From: Streptomyces mutabilis
Lineage (GTDB): Bacteria; Actinomycetota; Actinomycetes; Streptomycetales; Streptomycetaceae
DNA length: 64,000 nt
Assembly: GCF_014649815.1 (NCBI RefSeq)
Contig: NZ_BMTT01000005.1
Span: 186,001 to 250,000, forward strand
Direction: 5' to 3'
Positions 1 to 8,896 of the stretch are shown piece after piece. Every line of letters begins with the position of its first letter. The stretch's first letter is position 1. The position numbers and the translations under genes were made by a program. Under the pieces are notes generated by a model. The model was not told the DNA's origin, ran no database searches, and was given only the letters and a program-made list of their open reading frames with translations.

Positions 1-1640
1 GCGCCCACGGTGGCGTGGGCGTGGACGGCGGTGCGGACCTGTCCCATGAGCGCGGCTGCGTCCACATTGTGGCCCTGAACGTCGCCGATGGTGGCACCGA
101 GGGTGTGCTCGTCGAGGCGGATGAGGTCGTAGAAGTCGCCGCCGACGCCCAGGCCATGGGCCGCCGGCAGGTATCGGGCGGCGACCCGCAGTCCGGGCAC
201 GTGGGGAAGGGTGTGCGGCAGCAGGGCGGACTGCAGTCGGTGGGCGAGGTGGTGCTTGGCGTCGTAGAGACGGGCCCGGTCCAGGGCCTGGCCGACCAGA
301 CCGGCCAGAGAGGTCAGCGCCGCGCGCTCGCCCGGCGGGAAGGCGTGGGGCCGCTCGTAGGAGAGGAGGAGGGAGCCGATGGGTCGGCCGGAGGCGATCA
401 GCGGCAGCACCGCCCACGCGGCCATCCCGTCCTCGTGCACGGTGGCCGGATAGGCGTCCGCCATCTCGGCGAAGGTCGCGAAGAACTTAGGAACGCCCGT
501 GGCCATGACATCGGCACCGGGCAGCTCGGAACTCAGCGGAACGCCGTCGAAACGGTCTATCAGCTCGGTTCGGTAGCCGCGGTGGCCCACGATCCGCAGG
601 CGGCCGTCCTCGGCGGTCATCAGCACCATGGCCTGCGCGCCCAGTGCCGGCAGCAGCTGGTCGGCGGTCTGCTCGACCACCTCCTGCACACCGATGGCCT
701 CGGCCAGGGTCGAGGCCAGGTGCATCAGGTGGTACAGCACGGTGGCGCGGCTGGGCCCGGCGGTCGGCATCGCCCGCGCCGCGGGAGTGCTGTCGGCAGG
801 GTCGCCGCGAGTGATGCGGACGCTCATGCCGGTGGCGTCCGGATACAGCTCGAAGGCCAGCCAGGTCCGCGGCGGGCGCAGCACGGTGAAGGCCTGCGGC
901 AGGCGGCTGACCAGCGCGGCCCGGTAGCGGTCCTCGACCTGCGGGACGTCCATCCAGGGCAGCGCCTCCCACGGCAGCGCACCCACCAGGACGGCCTGGT
1001 CGGCCCCCACCAGGTCGGCGGCGGCCGGAGTGATGAAGGTGATGCGGCCGTTCATGTCCAGACCGCACGATCCGCCCGGCAGGCGCTCGACGAACGCCGA
1101 GAGCGCGGTGGCTTCGGCAGGTGAGGGAGCGCGCCCGGCCGGGGCCCGCAGGGAGCGGGGCCGGTCCCCGGGCATCAACGGGGCGCCGCTGTCCTCCGCC
1201 TGCCGCAGCACCTCGCCCAGGCGGCGGCAACCCGTCTCGACGACGTCCCGTTCCTCGCGGCTGAGCCGCGTTGAATGGGTGCCGGACCACAGCAGGACCA
1301 GCCCGCCCCGTACGGTGCCGTCCGAGACGACCGGTGCCGCTCCCAGCGCGAAGTCGTACGGCAGCACGAGTGCCGGCCGGGGGTACTGGCGCGCCATCTC
1401 CTCCCGGCCGCCCACCCAGACCAGGCGCCCCTCGCGCACGGCGTCCGCCACGGGCATCGGATCGGTCGGCGCGACACGCCGCCACGGAAGGGCGATGTCC
1501 AGGGGTACCCCCGCCGTCACGACCAGCCACAAGGCGTCGTCACGCGGCGGCAGCACGTACAAGAGCCCCCCGTACGCACCGCTGTCCCGCACCACGGCGG
1601 TCATCGCGGTGTCCATCGCGGTGTCCATCGTGGTGTGCAT
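1..1640 (-). CDS. PP2C-type (SpoIIE) phosphatase with sensor domains, C-terminus cut by window edge
   Basis: Translating the complement gives one open frame of about 546 residues that leaves the window still open, so the C-terminus is missing. The N-terminal part (about 1-150) looks GAF-like. A PAS-like segment (FVERLPGGSCGLDMNGRI) follows, then a second GAF domain (about 305-450). The last 90 residues start a SpoIIE/PP2C phosphatase domain: LQSALLPHTLPHVPGL, then VGGDFYD and IGDVQGHNVDAAALM, which carry metal-binding aspartates. Streptomyces has dozens of such proteins that dephosphorylate anti-sigma-factor antagonists; the partner here is unknown. The ATG at 1640 was chosen because a stop lies upstream in frame, but GTG codons just before it are also possible and no clear ribosome site is visible. 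No neighbouring anti-sigma gene is seen. Confidence 0.85.
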   Translation of the reverse strand, partial: MHTTMDTAMDTAMTAVVRDSGAYGGLLYVLPPRDDALWLVVTAGVPLDIALPWRRVAPTDPMPVADAVREGRLVWVGGREEMARQYPRPALVLPYDFALGAAPVVSDGTVRGGLVLLWSGTHSTRLSREERDVVETGCRRLGEVLRQAEDSGAPLMPGDRPRSLRAPAGRAPSPAEATALSAFVERLPGGSCGLDMNGRITFITPAAADLVGADQAVLVGALPWEALPWMDVPQVEDRYRAALVSRLPQAFTVLRPPRTWLAFELYPDATGMSVRITRGDPADSTPAARAMPTAGPSRATVLYHLMHLASTLAEAIGVQEVVEQTADQLLPALGAQAMVLMTAEDGRLRIVGHRGYRTELIDRFDGVPLSSELPGADVMATGVPKFFATFAEMADAYPATVHEDGMAAWAVLPLIASGRPIGSLLLSYERPHAFPPGERAALTSLAGLVGQALDRARLYDAKHHLAHRLQSALLPHTLPHVPGLRVAARYLPAAHGLGVGGDFYDLIRLDEHTLGATIGDVQGHNVDAAALMGQVRTAVHAHATVG

Positions 1641-1781
1641 CAGATGCCCGCTCGCCGGCGGCCGAGTCCCGCGGGATCCGGCAGGACCGCCCGACACCGG
1701 CCACACCGAACATCACCCATATGAGGACACTACGCCCGCTTGCCCACGACGGCATGCGAGGGCGTGACCGTCAGTACTCCG

Positions 1782-1997
1782 TCAGTGGTCCCACACGTCC
1801 GGGCCGCCTCCGCGCCACTCCACGAGTGCCGACCGGACCACGTCCAACTCGTCCCAGTCCTGCAGGCCGGCCTCCTGCAGGAAGCGGGCGACGTCCTGCA
1901 CGCCGTAGGCCCGCCCCAGGACCTTCCCGTCCACGCGTACCCGGCGTCCGCCCTCCTCGTCGGGCGGGTACACGGTCACTGCAGGCGCGCTCGTCAT
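1782..1997 (-). CDS. small conserved hypothetical protein, 71 aa
   Basis: A 71-residue protein starting MTSAPAVTVYPPDEEGGRRVRVDG and ending in an acidic, tryptophan-containing tail (EWRGGGPDVWDH). It has no signal peptide or membrane segment. The sequence resembles small uncharacterised Streptomyces proteins; I do not recognise a function. It is transcribed away from the ku gene, so the 155-base gap between them probably holds both promoters. The coding pattern (GC-rich third positions, charged surface-like residues) supports a real gene, but the ribosome site is weak. Confidence 0.7.
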   Translation of the reverse strand: MTSAPAVTVYPPDEEGGRRVRVDGKVLGRAYGVQDVARFLQEAGLQDWDELDVVRSALVEWRGGGPDVWDH

Positions 1998-2152
1998 GGC
2001 ACCAGCGTGGGGCCGGCACCGGTGGTGCGCATGCCGGGGCGGCGCGGAGCGCGTGCCCGGGCGGTGGGCGTGCGGGTTGGGTGCGCGTGCGGGGGAGGCG
2101 TGCCGCTCGTAGGCTGGTGCCGCTCGGGGACAGCACGTGGAGAGGCCTGTCC

Positions 2153-3091
2153 ATGCCCCGGTCGATCTGGAGCGGCGCCATCACGTTCGGCCTGGTGACC
2201 GTGCCGATCCATGTGGTCGGCGCGACCGAGGACCACAGCATCCGGTTCCACCGCTATCACCTGGCGGATCAGGGCAGGATCCGGACCCGGAAGGTCTGCG
2301 AGCTCGAGGACCGGGAGGTCCGTTCCGACGAGATCGGCAAGGGGTACGAGCTCACCAGCACCCAGATCGTGCCCATCACCGACGAGGACCTGCGGGAGCT
2401 GCCGCTGCCGACGGCCAAGGCCATCGAGATCGTGGCGTTCGTGCCGCTCGCGTCCGTGGACCCCATCAGGATCGGCGACGGCTACTACCTGCAGCCGGAC
2501 GGGCAGGTGGCGGCGAAGCCGTACAAGCTGCTGCGGCAGGCGCTCGCCCGGTCGTCGAAGGTGGCCGTGGCGAGGTACGCCTGGTCCGGCCGGGAACGCC
2601 TCGGACTGCTGCGGGTGCGCGGGGAGGCGATCGTGCTGCACGCCATGCGTTGGCCGGACGAGATCCGCGACCCGTCCTCCCTCACACCGCCCCCCGTCGA
2701 GGTCTCCGAGGAGGAGATCGACGGAGCGCTCGCGCTGATGGACTCGATGACCCGCGAGGACCTCGAGGGCGACGAGTTTCGCGACACCTACACGGAGGCC
2801 GTCGCGGAACTCATCGAGGCGAAGCGCGAGCACAGGGAGCCAACGGTGGTGCCTGAGCGGGAGGAACGGCCGGGGCAGGTGCTGGACCTGATGGCCGCGC
2901 TGCAGGAGTCCGTGTCCAAGGCGAAGGAGTCCCGGGGCGAGGACGACCACGCGGAGGTGCGGGAACTGCCCGGCCGGAGAAAGAAGGCCGCCGAGAAGAA
3001 GGCACCCGCCGCCGGGAGCGCGGCGAAGAAGCCGACGGGGAAGAAGCCGGCGGCGAAGAAGAAGACGGCCCGCGGACCCAGGAGCGCCTAG
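2153..3091 (+). CDS. ku: Ku domain DNA-end-binding protein (bacterial NHEJ)
   Basis: A 312-residue bacterial Ku. The core begins MPRSIWSGAITFGLVTVPI, followed by the conserved segment RFHRYHLADQGRIR, the RKVCELEDREV stretch and the GYYLQPDG region. The family forms a homodimeric ring that loads on double-strand break ends and recruits ligase LigD in non-homologous end joining. No ligD is in the window. From about residue 265 the tail is rich in Lys and Ala (repeats of the AAKK type). Such extensions are known in actinobacterial Ku and bind DNA. The ATG at 2153 is preceded by GGAGAGG about 8 bases upstream; the longer open frame upstream is rejected because it is low-complexity Arg/Pro translation. 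Confidence 0.95.
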   Translation: MPRSIWSGAITFGLVTVPIHVVGATEDHSIRFHRYHLADQGRIRTRKVCELEDREVRSDEIGKGYELTSTQIVPITDEDLRELPLPTAKAIEIVAFVPLASVDPIRIGDGYYLQPDGQVAAKPYKLLRQALARSSKVAVARYAWSGRERLGLLRVRGEAIVLHAMRWPDEIRDPSSLTPPPVEVSEEEIDGALALMDSMTREDLEGDEFRDTYTEAVAELIEAKREHREPTVVPEREERPGQVLDLMAALQESVSKAKESRGEDDHAEVRELPGRRKKAAEKKAPAAGSAAKKPTGKKPAAKKKTARGPRSA

Positions 3092-3390
3092 TCGTACTGA
3101 ACTGAGTGGAAGCGCTGTTCGTGCGGCTGATCGGTGGGTGGCCGCCGAGGGGTCTGGTCAGAGCCCGGGGCAGACCGATCGGGAATGAGGGGCCCGCCCG
3201 CGCAGGTCCGGACACGGGACAACGACGGGACCGCCCACGGGTACGGGCTCCGGCCTGCCACCTCAACGTCCGCGCCCTTACCCCAGGGGTAATCGACCCT
3301 CCGCCCGGTCACGGGCAGGATCAGGGCATCAGCACCACCCCGGCGGAAGAACCCGCCGCGGGGAGCCGTAGCAGCCTGGAGGTCAGGACG

Positions 3391-3852
3391 ATGCCGATGC
3401 CCACCGAGTCCACCGGAACTCTGACGCGTTCGACCGCTGAGGCGACCCGCGCCGTCGTGGACGCCTTCCTCGCCGCTCGTGTCGCCGGCGACACCGCGCG
3501 GCTCGTCGGCCTCTTCGCCGACGAGGTCGACTGGCTGCTGGCCGACAACCCGACCGTTCCCTGGATCCGTCCACGGTCCACAGCCGCCGAATGCGCCGCC
3601 CAGTTCACGGAGTTGATGGAACACACGGTGCCCGGGGAGGCGCGCGTCAGTGTCGACGCCTTCCTCGTCGACGGCGCCGACGCCGTTCTCACGGGACACG
3701 TCTGCGGAAGGGTACGTGCCACAGGGAAGACCTTCGAGGGCCCGTTCGCGCTGCGCCTCACCGTCGAGGACGGCAGGATCACCCGGCACCACCTCTACGA
3801 GAACAGCCTTTCGATCGCCGAGGCCTGCTCACCGACGAACGTCGAGGCTTAG
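3391..3852 (+). CDS. SnoaL-like / NTF2-fold protein
   Basis: A 153-residue protein with the pattern of the SnoaL-like (NTF2 cone) family. It has an N-terminal helix (TRAVVDAFLAARVAGD), the VGLFADEVDWLL segment, a central KTFEGPFALRLTVEDGRI strand pair and a helical end. Family members include cyclases, isomerases and many small stress-related proteins, so the substrate cannot be inferred. The ATG at 3391 is set by a TGGAGG site 8 bases upstream. It lies 76 bases before the PLP-enzyme operon on the same strand and could be its first gene, though no promoter or terminator was identified in the gap. Confidence 0.8.
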   Translation: MPMPTESTGTLTRSTAEATRAVVDAFLAARVAGDTARLVGLFADEVDWLLADNPTVPWIRPRSTAAECAAQFTELMEHTVPGEARVSVDAFLVDGADAVLTGHVCGRVRATGKTFEGPFALRLTVEDGRITRHHLYENSLSIAEACSPTNVEA

Positions 3853-3928
3853 CGGAGCGTGTACCGGGAAACGACTACTCCCGAACGGTCGTCGCAACGA
3901 CGGTCGGCCGACAGGGGAGGGGTCTTAC

Positions 3929-5446
3929 GTGGACGTGCCCTTATATCTGAGGCCGCGGATCGAACCGCCGCTCGCCTCACTGCTGGGCGCCGCACCGTTC
4001 CTGCACTCACTCGTCGACGCCCTCGGATCTCCGCTCAACGTACTGCTGCCCGAGACCATCGCCGAGAACGCGGCGCGCTTCCGGGCCGTCTACCGCCGCC
4101 ACCGTCTCACCGGCCGCCTCTACTTCGCGCACAAGGCGAACCGCTCAAGCGCCCTGGTGCGCAGGCTGGCGGCCGAGGACCCGGCGGCCGTGGGAATCGA
4201 CGTCGCGTCACTCGAAGAGCTGCGGCACGCCTTGAGCTGCGGAATCACCGGGGACCGCGTCATGGCCACCGGTCCCAAGGACCCGGAGTTCCTGTGGCTG
4301 GCGGCCCGGGTCGGCGCCACGGTGAACCTGGACTCGCCGCGTGAGCTGGAGCAACTGGCCGCTCTCGTACGTGGCCACGGGCTCGGCCGGGTCCGTGTGC
4401 TGGCGCGCCTGTCCGGCTTCGAGTCGACCGCCGGTCAGAGCGGAGCGGGCACCCGCGTGCTGTCCCGGCGCAGCCGCTTCGGCACACCCGTGCGGGACGC
4501 GGAGACGCTCTGGTCGGCCCTGGAACGGCATTCGGATGCCGTCGAACTTATCGGGCTCGCCTACCACTTGGACACCACCGGCCTTGAGGAGAAGGTCCGT
4601 GCCCTGGAGCAGTGCGTGCTGCTCATGGACGCCTGCCGCGAGCGGGGCCTCGCCCCGCGTGCCGTCGACATCGGCGGTGGCTTCGGCGTCGGCTACGTCG
4701 CCGACGCGGGGGAGTGGCAGCGCTGGACCACCGCGCTCAGCGAGGCGGTACTCGGCGGCCGCCCGCCTCTGACCTGGCGCGGCCACGGCTACGGGCTGCG
4801 CAACGAGGGCGGCACGGTGCGCGGGTCCGTCGCCCTGTACCCCGGCCACCGGCCCGACGCCGGCCCCGGCTACCTCGACGGACTCCTCTCGCTCCCGGCC
4901 CCGGTCCTGGGCCGGGAACCGGGCACGCTCCTGCTGGAGCACCTGCACGACCTCCACATCGAACCCGGCCGTTCCCTCGTCGACCAGTGCGGACTGTCGC
5001 TGGCACGGGTGCTGGACGTCCGGGGCACCGGCGCGGACCCGGACCCGTATCTGGTGCGTCTCGGCATGAACGCGGGAGACGTGAGCCTGGAGGAGCACGG
5101 AGTCCTGATGGACCCCGTGCTGCTGTCCCGCGGTGACCCGTCAGGGGACGGCCGGGACGGCGACCCGGAGGCGGAGCGCCCGGTCGGCGTCCACCTCGTC
5201 GGCAACCTGTGCCTGGAGGCCGACCTGATCACCCGTCGGCTCGTGTTCCTCCCGAGACTGCCGCGCCCCGGTGACGTGCTGGCCTTCGTCAACACCGCGG
5301 GTTACGCGATGGACTTCCACGCCCACCACGCCCAGCGGCAGCCGTCGGCGCGGACGGTGGCCGTGGAGCGGGAGGGCGACTCCTGGCGCTGGTGCCCGGA
5401 CGAGGACTACTGGCCGATCACACACCCGGGGGGAACGCCCGCATGA
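3929..5446 (+). CDS. Y4yA-type PLP-dependent decarboxylase (alanine-racemase-like barrel, fold type III)
   Basis: A 505-residue member of the ornithine/diaminopimelate decarboxylase superfamily. The PLP lysine is in YFAHKANRS (K69). The glycine-rich phosphate loop is DIGGGFGVGY (about 247-256), the EPGR motif is at about 345-348, and the GNLCLEAD segment (about 425-432) corresponds to the family's active-site cysteine loop. It is longer than ordinary DAP decarboxylase (about 420-460) and matches the family named after rhizobial y4yA, whose substrate is not established as far as I know. The GTG start at 3929 follows AGGGGAGG by 8 bases. Its stop overlaps the next start in ATGA, indicating translational coupling. 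Decarboxylation of an amino acid made by the next two enzymes is an inference. Confidence 0.88.
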   Translation: MDVPLYLRPRIEPPLASLLGAAPFLHSLVDALGSPLNVLLPETIAENAARFRAVYRRHRLTGRLYFAHKANRSSALVRRLAAEDPAAVGIDVASLEELRHALSCGITGDRVMATGPKDPEFLWLAARVGATVNLDSPRELEQLAALVRGHGLGRVRVLARLSGFESTAGQSGAGTRVLSRRSRFGTPVRDAETLWSALERHSDAVELIGLAYHLDTTGLEEKVRALEQCVLLMDACRERGLAPRAVDIGGGFGVGYVADAGEWQRWTTALSEAVLGGRPPLTWRGHGYGLRNEGGTVRGSVALYPGHRPDAGPGYLDGLLSLPAPVLGREPGTLLLEHLHDLHIEPGRSLVDQCGLSLARVLDVRGTGADPDPYLVRLGMNAGDVSLEEHGVLMDPVLLSRGDPSGDGRDGDPEAERPVGVHLVGNLCLEADLITRRLVFLPRLPRPGDVLAFVNTAGYAMDFHAHHAQRQPSARTVAVEREGDSWRWCPDEDYWPITHPGGTPA

Positions 5447-6780
5447 GGTACGACAGCATCACGGACGCCATCGGCAACACACCGCTGGTCCGCATCGACC
5501 CCGCCGTGCACGGGCTGCGCAACATCGACCTGTACGCGAAGCTGGAGATGCTCAACCCGTTCGGCTCAGTCAAGGACCGTCCCGCCTGGCACATGGCCCG
5601 CCCCCATCTGGAGGGAGCGGGCGACGGTGAGGGGACGGTCGTCGAGCTCTCCAGCGGCAACACCGCCAAGGCGCTGGCCCTGCTGGCCGGCATGCACGGC
5701 CTGAAGTTCAAGAGCGTCACCAACCGCATGCGCGTACCGGAGATCAAGGAACTGCTCCTGCTCCTGGGCGCCGAGATCGAGGAGCTGCCCGGGCGCAGCG
5801 AATGCCTGGACCCGACCGACACGGACGATCCGCTGACCCACTTCCACCAGGTCCTCACCGAGCCGGGCAGCACGTATCTGCACACCGACCAGTACTTCAA
5901 CCCGCGCAACGTGGAGGCCCACGCCGCCGGCACCGGACCGGAGATCGTCAAGGACCTGGACGGGCGGGCTCCTGACTGGTTCGTCGCCTGTGTCGGCACG
6001 GCCGGTTCCTCGACCGGCGTCGCCAGGGTGCTGCGCGAGCACGACCCTGACGTTCGGGTCCTCGGCCTGGTCGCCCACAAGTCCGACTTCATCCCCGGCA
6101 TCCGCACCATCGACGAGGTCCACCAGGTCGGCCTGTTCGACCCCGCTACGTACGACACCATCGAGTCCGTCACCTCCGGCGAGGCCATCGACGGGATGCT
6201 CACCCTGATCCGCCGCTGCGGACTGCTGTCGGGGCCGACCGGGGGCGCCGCCTACCAGGGCGCCGTGCGGCACCTGCGGGACGCCGACGAGGCACTGGAG
6301 GGGGCGGGACGCCGGGAGACCGCGGTGTTCATCGTGTGCGACCGGGCCGAGAGCTACCTCAGCTACGTGCGCGCACGACGACCCGAACTGCTGGGCAGGA
6401 CGAGCAGGGTGCCCACCCTCGCCACGCTCACCGAGGACGACGTACGGACGGACGCCCGGTCCGTGGGCGTGGACGACGCCCGCCGCTGGATCGCGGAAGG
6501 CGATCCCCGACCGCTCGTCGTCGACATGCGCAGTCCACACGCCTACGCGGCCCTGCACATCGAGGGCTCGGTCAACATCGTCGACGAACTGTTCGAGGAA
6601 CTCGTCCGCGGCGGGCTTCCCTTCAGCAAACGAACGCCGGTGCTGCTGGCCTGCCCGGTCGGTGAGAAGTCGCTTCGCCACGCGGCGCTGCTGACCCGTA
6701 TGGGCCACCCCGACGTGCGGAGCCTGGCCGGCGGGATCGTCGCCTGGCGGGACGCGGGCGCGCCGCTGGTGCGCGAGTGA
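5443..6780 (+). CDS. cysteine-synthase-like PLP enzyme fused to a C-terminal rhodanese domain
   Basis: A 445-residue fusion. Residues 1-320 are a fold-type II beta-replacing enzyme of the CysK/CBS family, with PLP lysine K44 in PFGSVKDR, the substrate loop SSGNTAK (70-76) and phosphate loop GTAGSSTG (about 185-192). Residues about 340-443 are a rhodanese domain with the catalytic loop CPVGEKS starting at C404. Ordinary CysK has no such domain. CysK enzymes replace the O-substituent of an activated serine by sulfide or another nucleophile, and rhodaneses carry persulfide sulfur. Fusion suggests that sulfur is handed directly to the beta-replacement site (inference). Both ends overlap neighbours by 4 bases (ATGA and GTGA). 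Confidence 0.9.
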   Translation: MRYDSITDAIGNTPLVRIDPAVHGLRNIDLYAKLEMLNPFGSVKDRPAWHMARPHLEGAGDGEGTVVELSSGNTAKALALLAGMHGLKFKSVTNRMRVPEIKELLLLLGAEIEELPGRSECLDPTDTDDPLTHFHQVLTEPGSTYLHTDQYFNPRNVEAHAAGTGPEIVKDLDGRAPDWFVACVGTAGSSTGVARVLREHDPDVRVLGLVAHKSDFIPGIRTIDEVHQVGLFDPATYDTIESVTSGEAIDGMLTLIRRCGLLSGPTGGAAYQGAVRHLRDADEALEGAGRRETAVFIVCDRAESYLSYVRARRPELLGRTSRVPTLATLTEDDVRTDARSVGVDDARRWIAEGDPRPLVVDMRSPHAYAALHIEGSVNIVDELFEELVRGGLPFSKRTPVLLACPVGEKSLRHAALLTRMGHPDVRSLAGGIVAWRDAGAPLVRE

Positions 6781-8012
6781 GCGCCGGCGGACCGCTCCCG
6801 GCCGGCAGGTACGCCGAGGAGGCACAGGACGAGCTGTGGCAGCGGGAGCTGAGGGAGCAATTTCCCATCGTCACCGCCCACCCGGAGTCGGCCTACCTGG
6901 ACAGCGCGGCGACCGCCCAGAAGCCGCGGGCCGTACTGGAGGCCGCCCAGACCTATCTCACGACGTCGAACGCCAACGCCGGCCGTGGCACGTACCCTTG
7001 GGCCAACGAGACCACCCGGCTCGTGGAGGACACCAGGGAGCGGGTCAAGGCGTTCCTTCGCGATCCGGAACCGGACCGCTCCACCGTCCACTTCACCAGC
7101 GGCACCACCGAGGGACTGCGCACCATCGCCCGCGACTGGCTCGTGCCCTGCCTCTCCGACGGCGACGAGATCCTCGTGCCGTTCGCCGACCACCGCGCCA
7201 ACCTGGACCCGTGGTTCGAAGTCCGGCAGTTGCTGGCCGAACGCGGCGTGGAGGTGCACGTCCGCGCCCTCCCGTACCAGGCGGTGTCGGGCGACTACGA
7301 CCACCGTGCCCTCGGCGACCTCGTCGGTCCCCGAACCCGCTTCGTGGCCGCGACCCACGTCCATCATGTCTACGGCGGTGACATGAACGTGCACCGCATC
7401 CGCGCGGCGGTCGGCCCGGACGTCCCGATCTGCCTGGACGCGGCCCAGAGCATCGGCCATCTGCCTGTCGACCTGGCTGACTCCTCGCTGGACGTCGACT
7501 TCGTGGTCTTCTCGGGGCACAAGGCGATGGCCCTGCCCGGTACGGGGGCGGTGTGGGCGCGTAATACGCGGGGGCCCGTGTTCCGGCCGGGCGGCTGGCA
7601 GGGTACGCCCAACACGGTGGGCATCGTGTCGCTGGGGGCCGCGCTCGACTGGCTCGACCAGGCCGGAGTGGACCGGATCGCCCGCTGGACGGCCGGCCTC
7701 ACGACCCGGCTCACCGACCGGCTGCGGCACCTCGACGCGTACGAAATGCTCGGCTGCCCCACGAGCCTGGCCGCCGACTCCGTGCTTCCCGCGACCCAGC
7801 GGCGCCACGGCATCGTCACCTTCCGGCACCGGGACATCCCCTCCGACGACCTCGGCTTCATCCTCTACAGCCACGGCTTCATGGTGCGCGCCGACAGCCT
7901 CTGCCAGGCGGGCGCGGAGGACGGGAAGGGGTCGGTACGGGTGAGCGTGCACGCGTACAACACGGGGCAGGAGATCGACCGCCTGCACGGCGTGCTCGCC
8001 TCGTTGGCGTGA
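6777..8012 (+). CDS. class V aminotransferase-fold enzyme, SufS/CsdA-like cysteine desulfurase type
   Basis: A 411-residue fold-type I PLP enzyme similar to SufS-type desulfurases. The PLP lysine is K249 in FSGHKAMALPGTG. The pyridine-binding aspartate is in ICLDAAQSIGH, and HFTSGTTEGL is the cofactor-phosphate region. Near the C-terminus VRADSLCQAG puts a cysteine (C376) at the position of the SufS catalytic cysteine, so desulfurase chemistry is possible. An unusual 30-residue N-terminal extension rich in Glu/Arg precedes the usual start (FPIV..AYLDSAATAQKP). The GTG start lies inside the previous stop (GTGA). It could instead be a beta-lyase or selenocysteine-lyase-like enzyme. It ends the three-gene operon; the next gene is 93 bases away. 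Confidence 0.88.
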   Translation: MSAGGPLPAGRYAEEAQDELWQRELREQFPIVTAHPESAYLDSAATAQKPRAVLEAAQTYLTTSNANAGRGTYPWANETTRLVEDTRERVKAFLRDPEPDRSTVHFTSGTTEGLRTIARDWLVPCLSDGDEILVPFADHRANLDPWFEVRQLLAERGVEVHVRALPYQAVSGDYDHRALGDLVGPRTRFVAATHVHHVYGGDMNVHRIRAAVGPDVPICLDAAQSIGHLPVDLADSSLDVDFVVFSGHKAMALPGTGAVWARNTRGPVFRPGGWQGTPNTVGIVSLGAALDWLDQAGVDRIARWTAGLTTRLTDRLRHLDAYEMLGCPTSLAADSVLPATQRRHGIVTFRHRDIPSDDLGFILYSHGFMVRADSLCQAGAEDGKGSVRVSVHAYNTGQEIDRLHGVLASLA

Positions 8013-8105
8013 ACCGGCGCCCGACGAGGCAACTGATAACCGTTTCCACCTGTAGATTCGGTCCCGACCGCGACGGGTGCGAATCGGAAGAGGTGGCGCG
8101 ACCAG

Positions 8106-8876
8106 ATGGGCATCAGCATGGCGGTGGCCGGGACGTGGGTGGAGCGCTGGGAGCGGCAGCAGCAGCGCTACGCCGTGGACCGTGAGGAGCGCTTCACGGT
8201 GATCACGGATGTCGTCGAGTACGTCACCGCCGGCCGCCCCCGTCCGCTCCTGCTCGACCTCGGATGCGGCCCGGGCTCCCTGGCCGCCAGGCTCGTCGAC
8301 CGCCTGCCCGACGCGGAGATCGTCGCCGCCGACATGGACCCCCTGCTGCTGGAGCTGGGGCGGACCCACCACCCGGACGCGGCCCGCTACGTGGACACCG
8401 TGATCGGCGCCGACGGCTGGACCGACGACCTCGGGCTGGACCGCCCGCTGGACGCCGCCGTCTCGACCACGGCCCTGCACTACCTCCCCGAACCGGTCCT
8501 GCTGGACACCTACCGACGGCTCGCCACCCTGCTGCGCCCGGGCGGGGTGCTCGTCAACGGCGACCACTTCCCGCCCGGCGACGCCTCCTGCGCGGGCATC
8601 ACGGCGCACGTGGGGCGGCGCCGTGCCGAGCGGACCGGCGGGCACGCCCACGAGGACTGGCACGCGTGGTGGGGCGCGGCCGCGCGGGACCCCGAGCTGA
8701 CCGACCTGTACGCCGAGCGTGCGCGGCGCCACGAGGCCTCCGGCGGGAACGGGCCCGGCGAGGACCTCGCACTCGAGCGGCACGCCGAGTTGCTGGTCGC
8801 GGCCGGCTTCCGTCATGTCGCGCCGGTCTGGAGGTTCGGCGACAGCGCGGTGCTGGTGGCGGTCATGGGCGACTGA
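8106..8876 (+). CDS. class I SAM-dependent methyltransferase
   Basis: A 256-residue Rossmann-fold methyltransferase. Motif I is LLLDLGCGPGSLAARL (about 48-63), the acidic residue after strand 2 is in VAADMDPLL, and the post-motif region is VSTTALHYLPEP, followed by LLRPGGVLVNGDHF. These are typical of small-molecule methyltransferases of the Methyltransf_25 type; the acceptor is unknown. The ATG at 8106 is set by GAGGTGG about 10 bases upstream. It follows the PLP-enzyme operon on the same strand with a 93-base gap, so it may be read from the same transcript, but nothing ties its chemistry to that operon. Confidence 0.85.
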   Translation: MGISMAVAGTWVERWERQQQRYAVDREERFTVITDVVEYVTAGRPRPLLLDLGCGPGSLAARLVDRLPDAEIVAADMDPLLLELGRTHHPDAARYVDTVIGADGWTDDLGLDRPLDAAVSTTALHYLPEPVLLDTYRRLATLLRPGGVLVNGDHFPPGDASCAGITAHVGRRRAERTGGHAHEDWHAWWGAAARDPELTDLYAERARRHEASGGNGPGEDLALERHAELLVAAGFRHVAPVWRFGDSAVLVAVMGD

Positions 8877-8896
8877 TCCGCACCCTGAGCGCCGGG

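Noticed and set aside
487-1530. Long open frame on the complement (347 codons) inside the phosphatase gene
   Set aside because: It is the Arg/Gly/Pro-rich shadow of the true frame; the phosphatase frame carries the GAF and SpoIIE motifs.
3929-8012. Staphyloferrin B/EDDS-type SbnA-SbnB pathway
   Set aside because: A CysK-like and a decarboxylase gene are shared with such clusters, but there is no SbnB-type dehydrogenase or NIS synthetase, and the rhodanese and SufS-like parts point to sulfur chemistry instead.
6543-8816. 757-codon complement frame opposite the PLP and methyltransferase genes
   Set aside because: Antisense shadow produced by GC-rich third positions; it has no motifs and spans two well supported genes.
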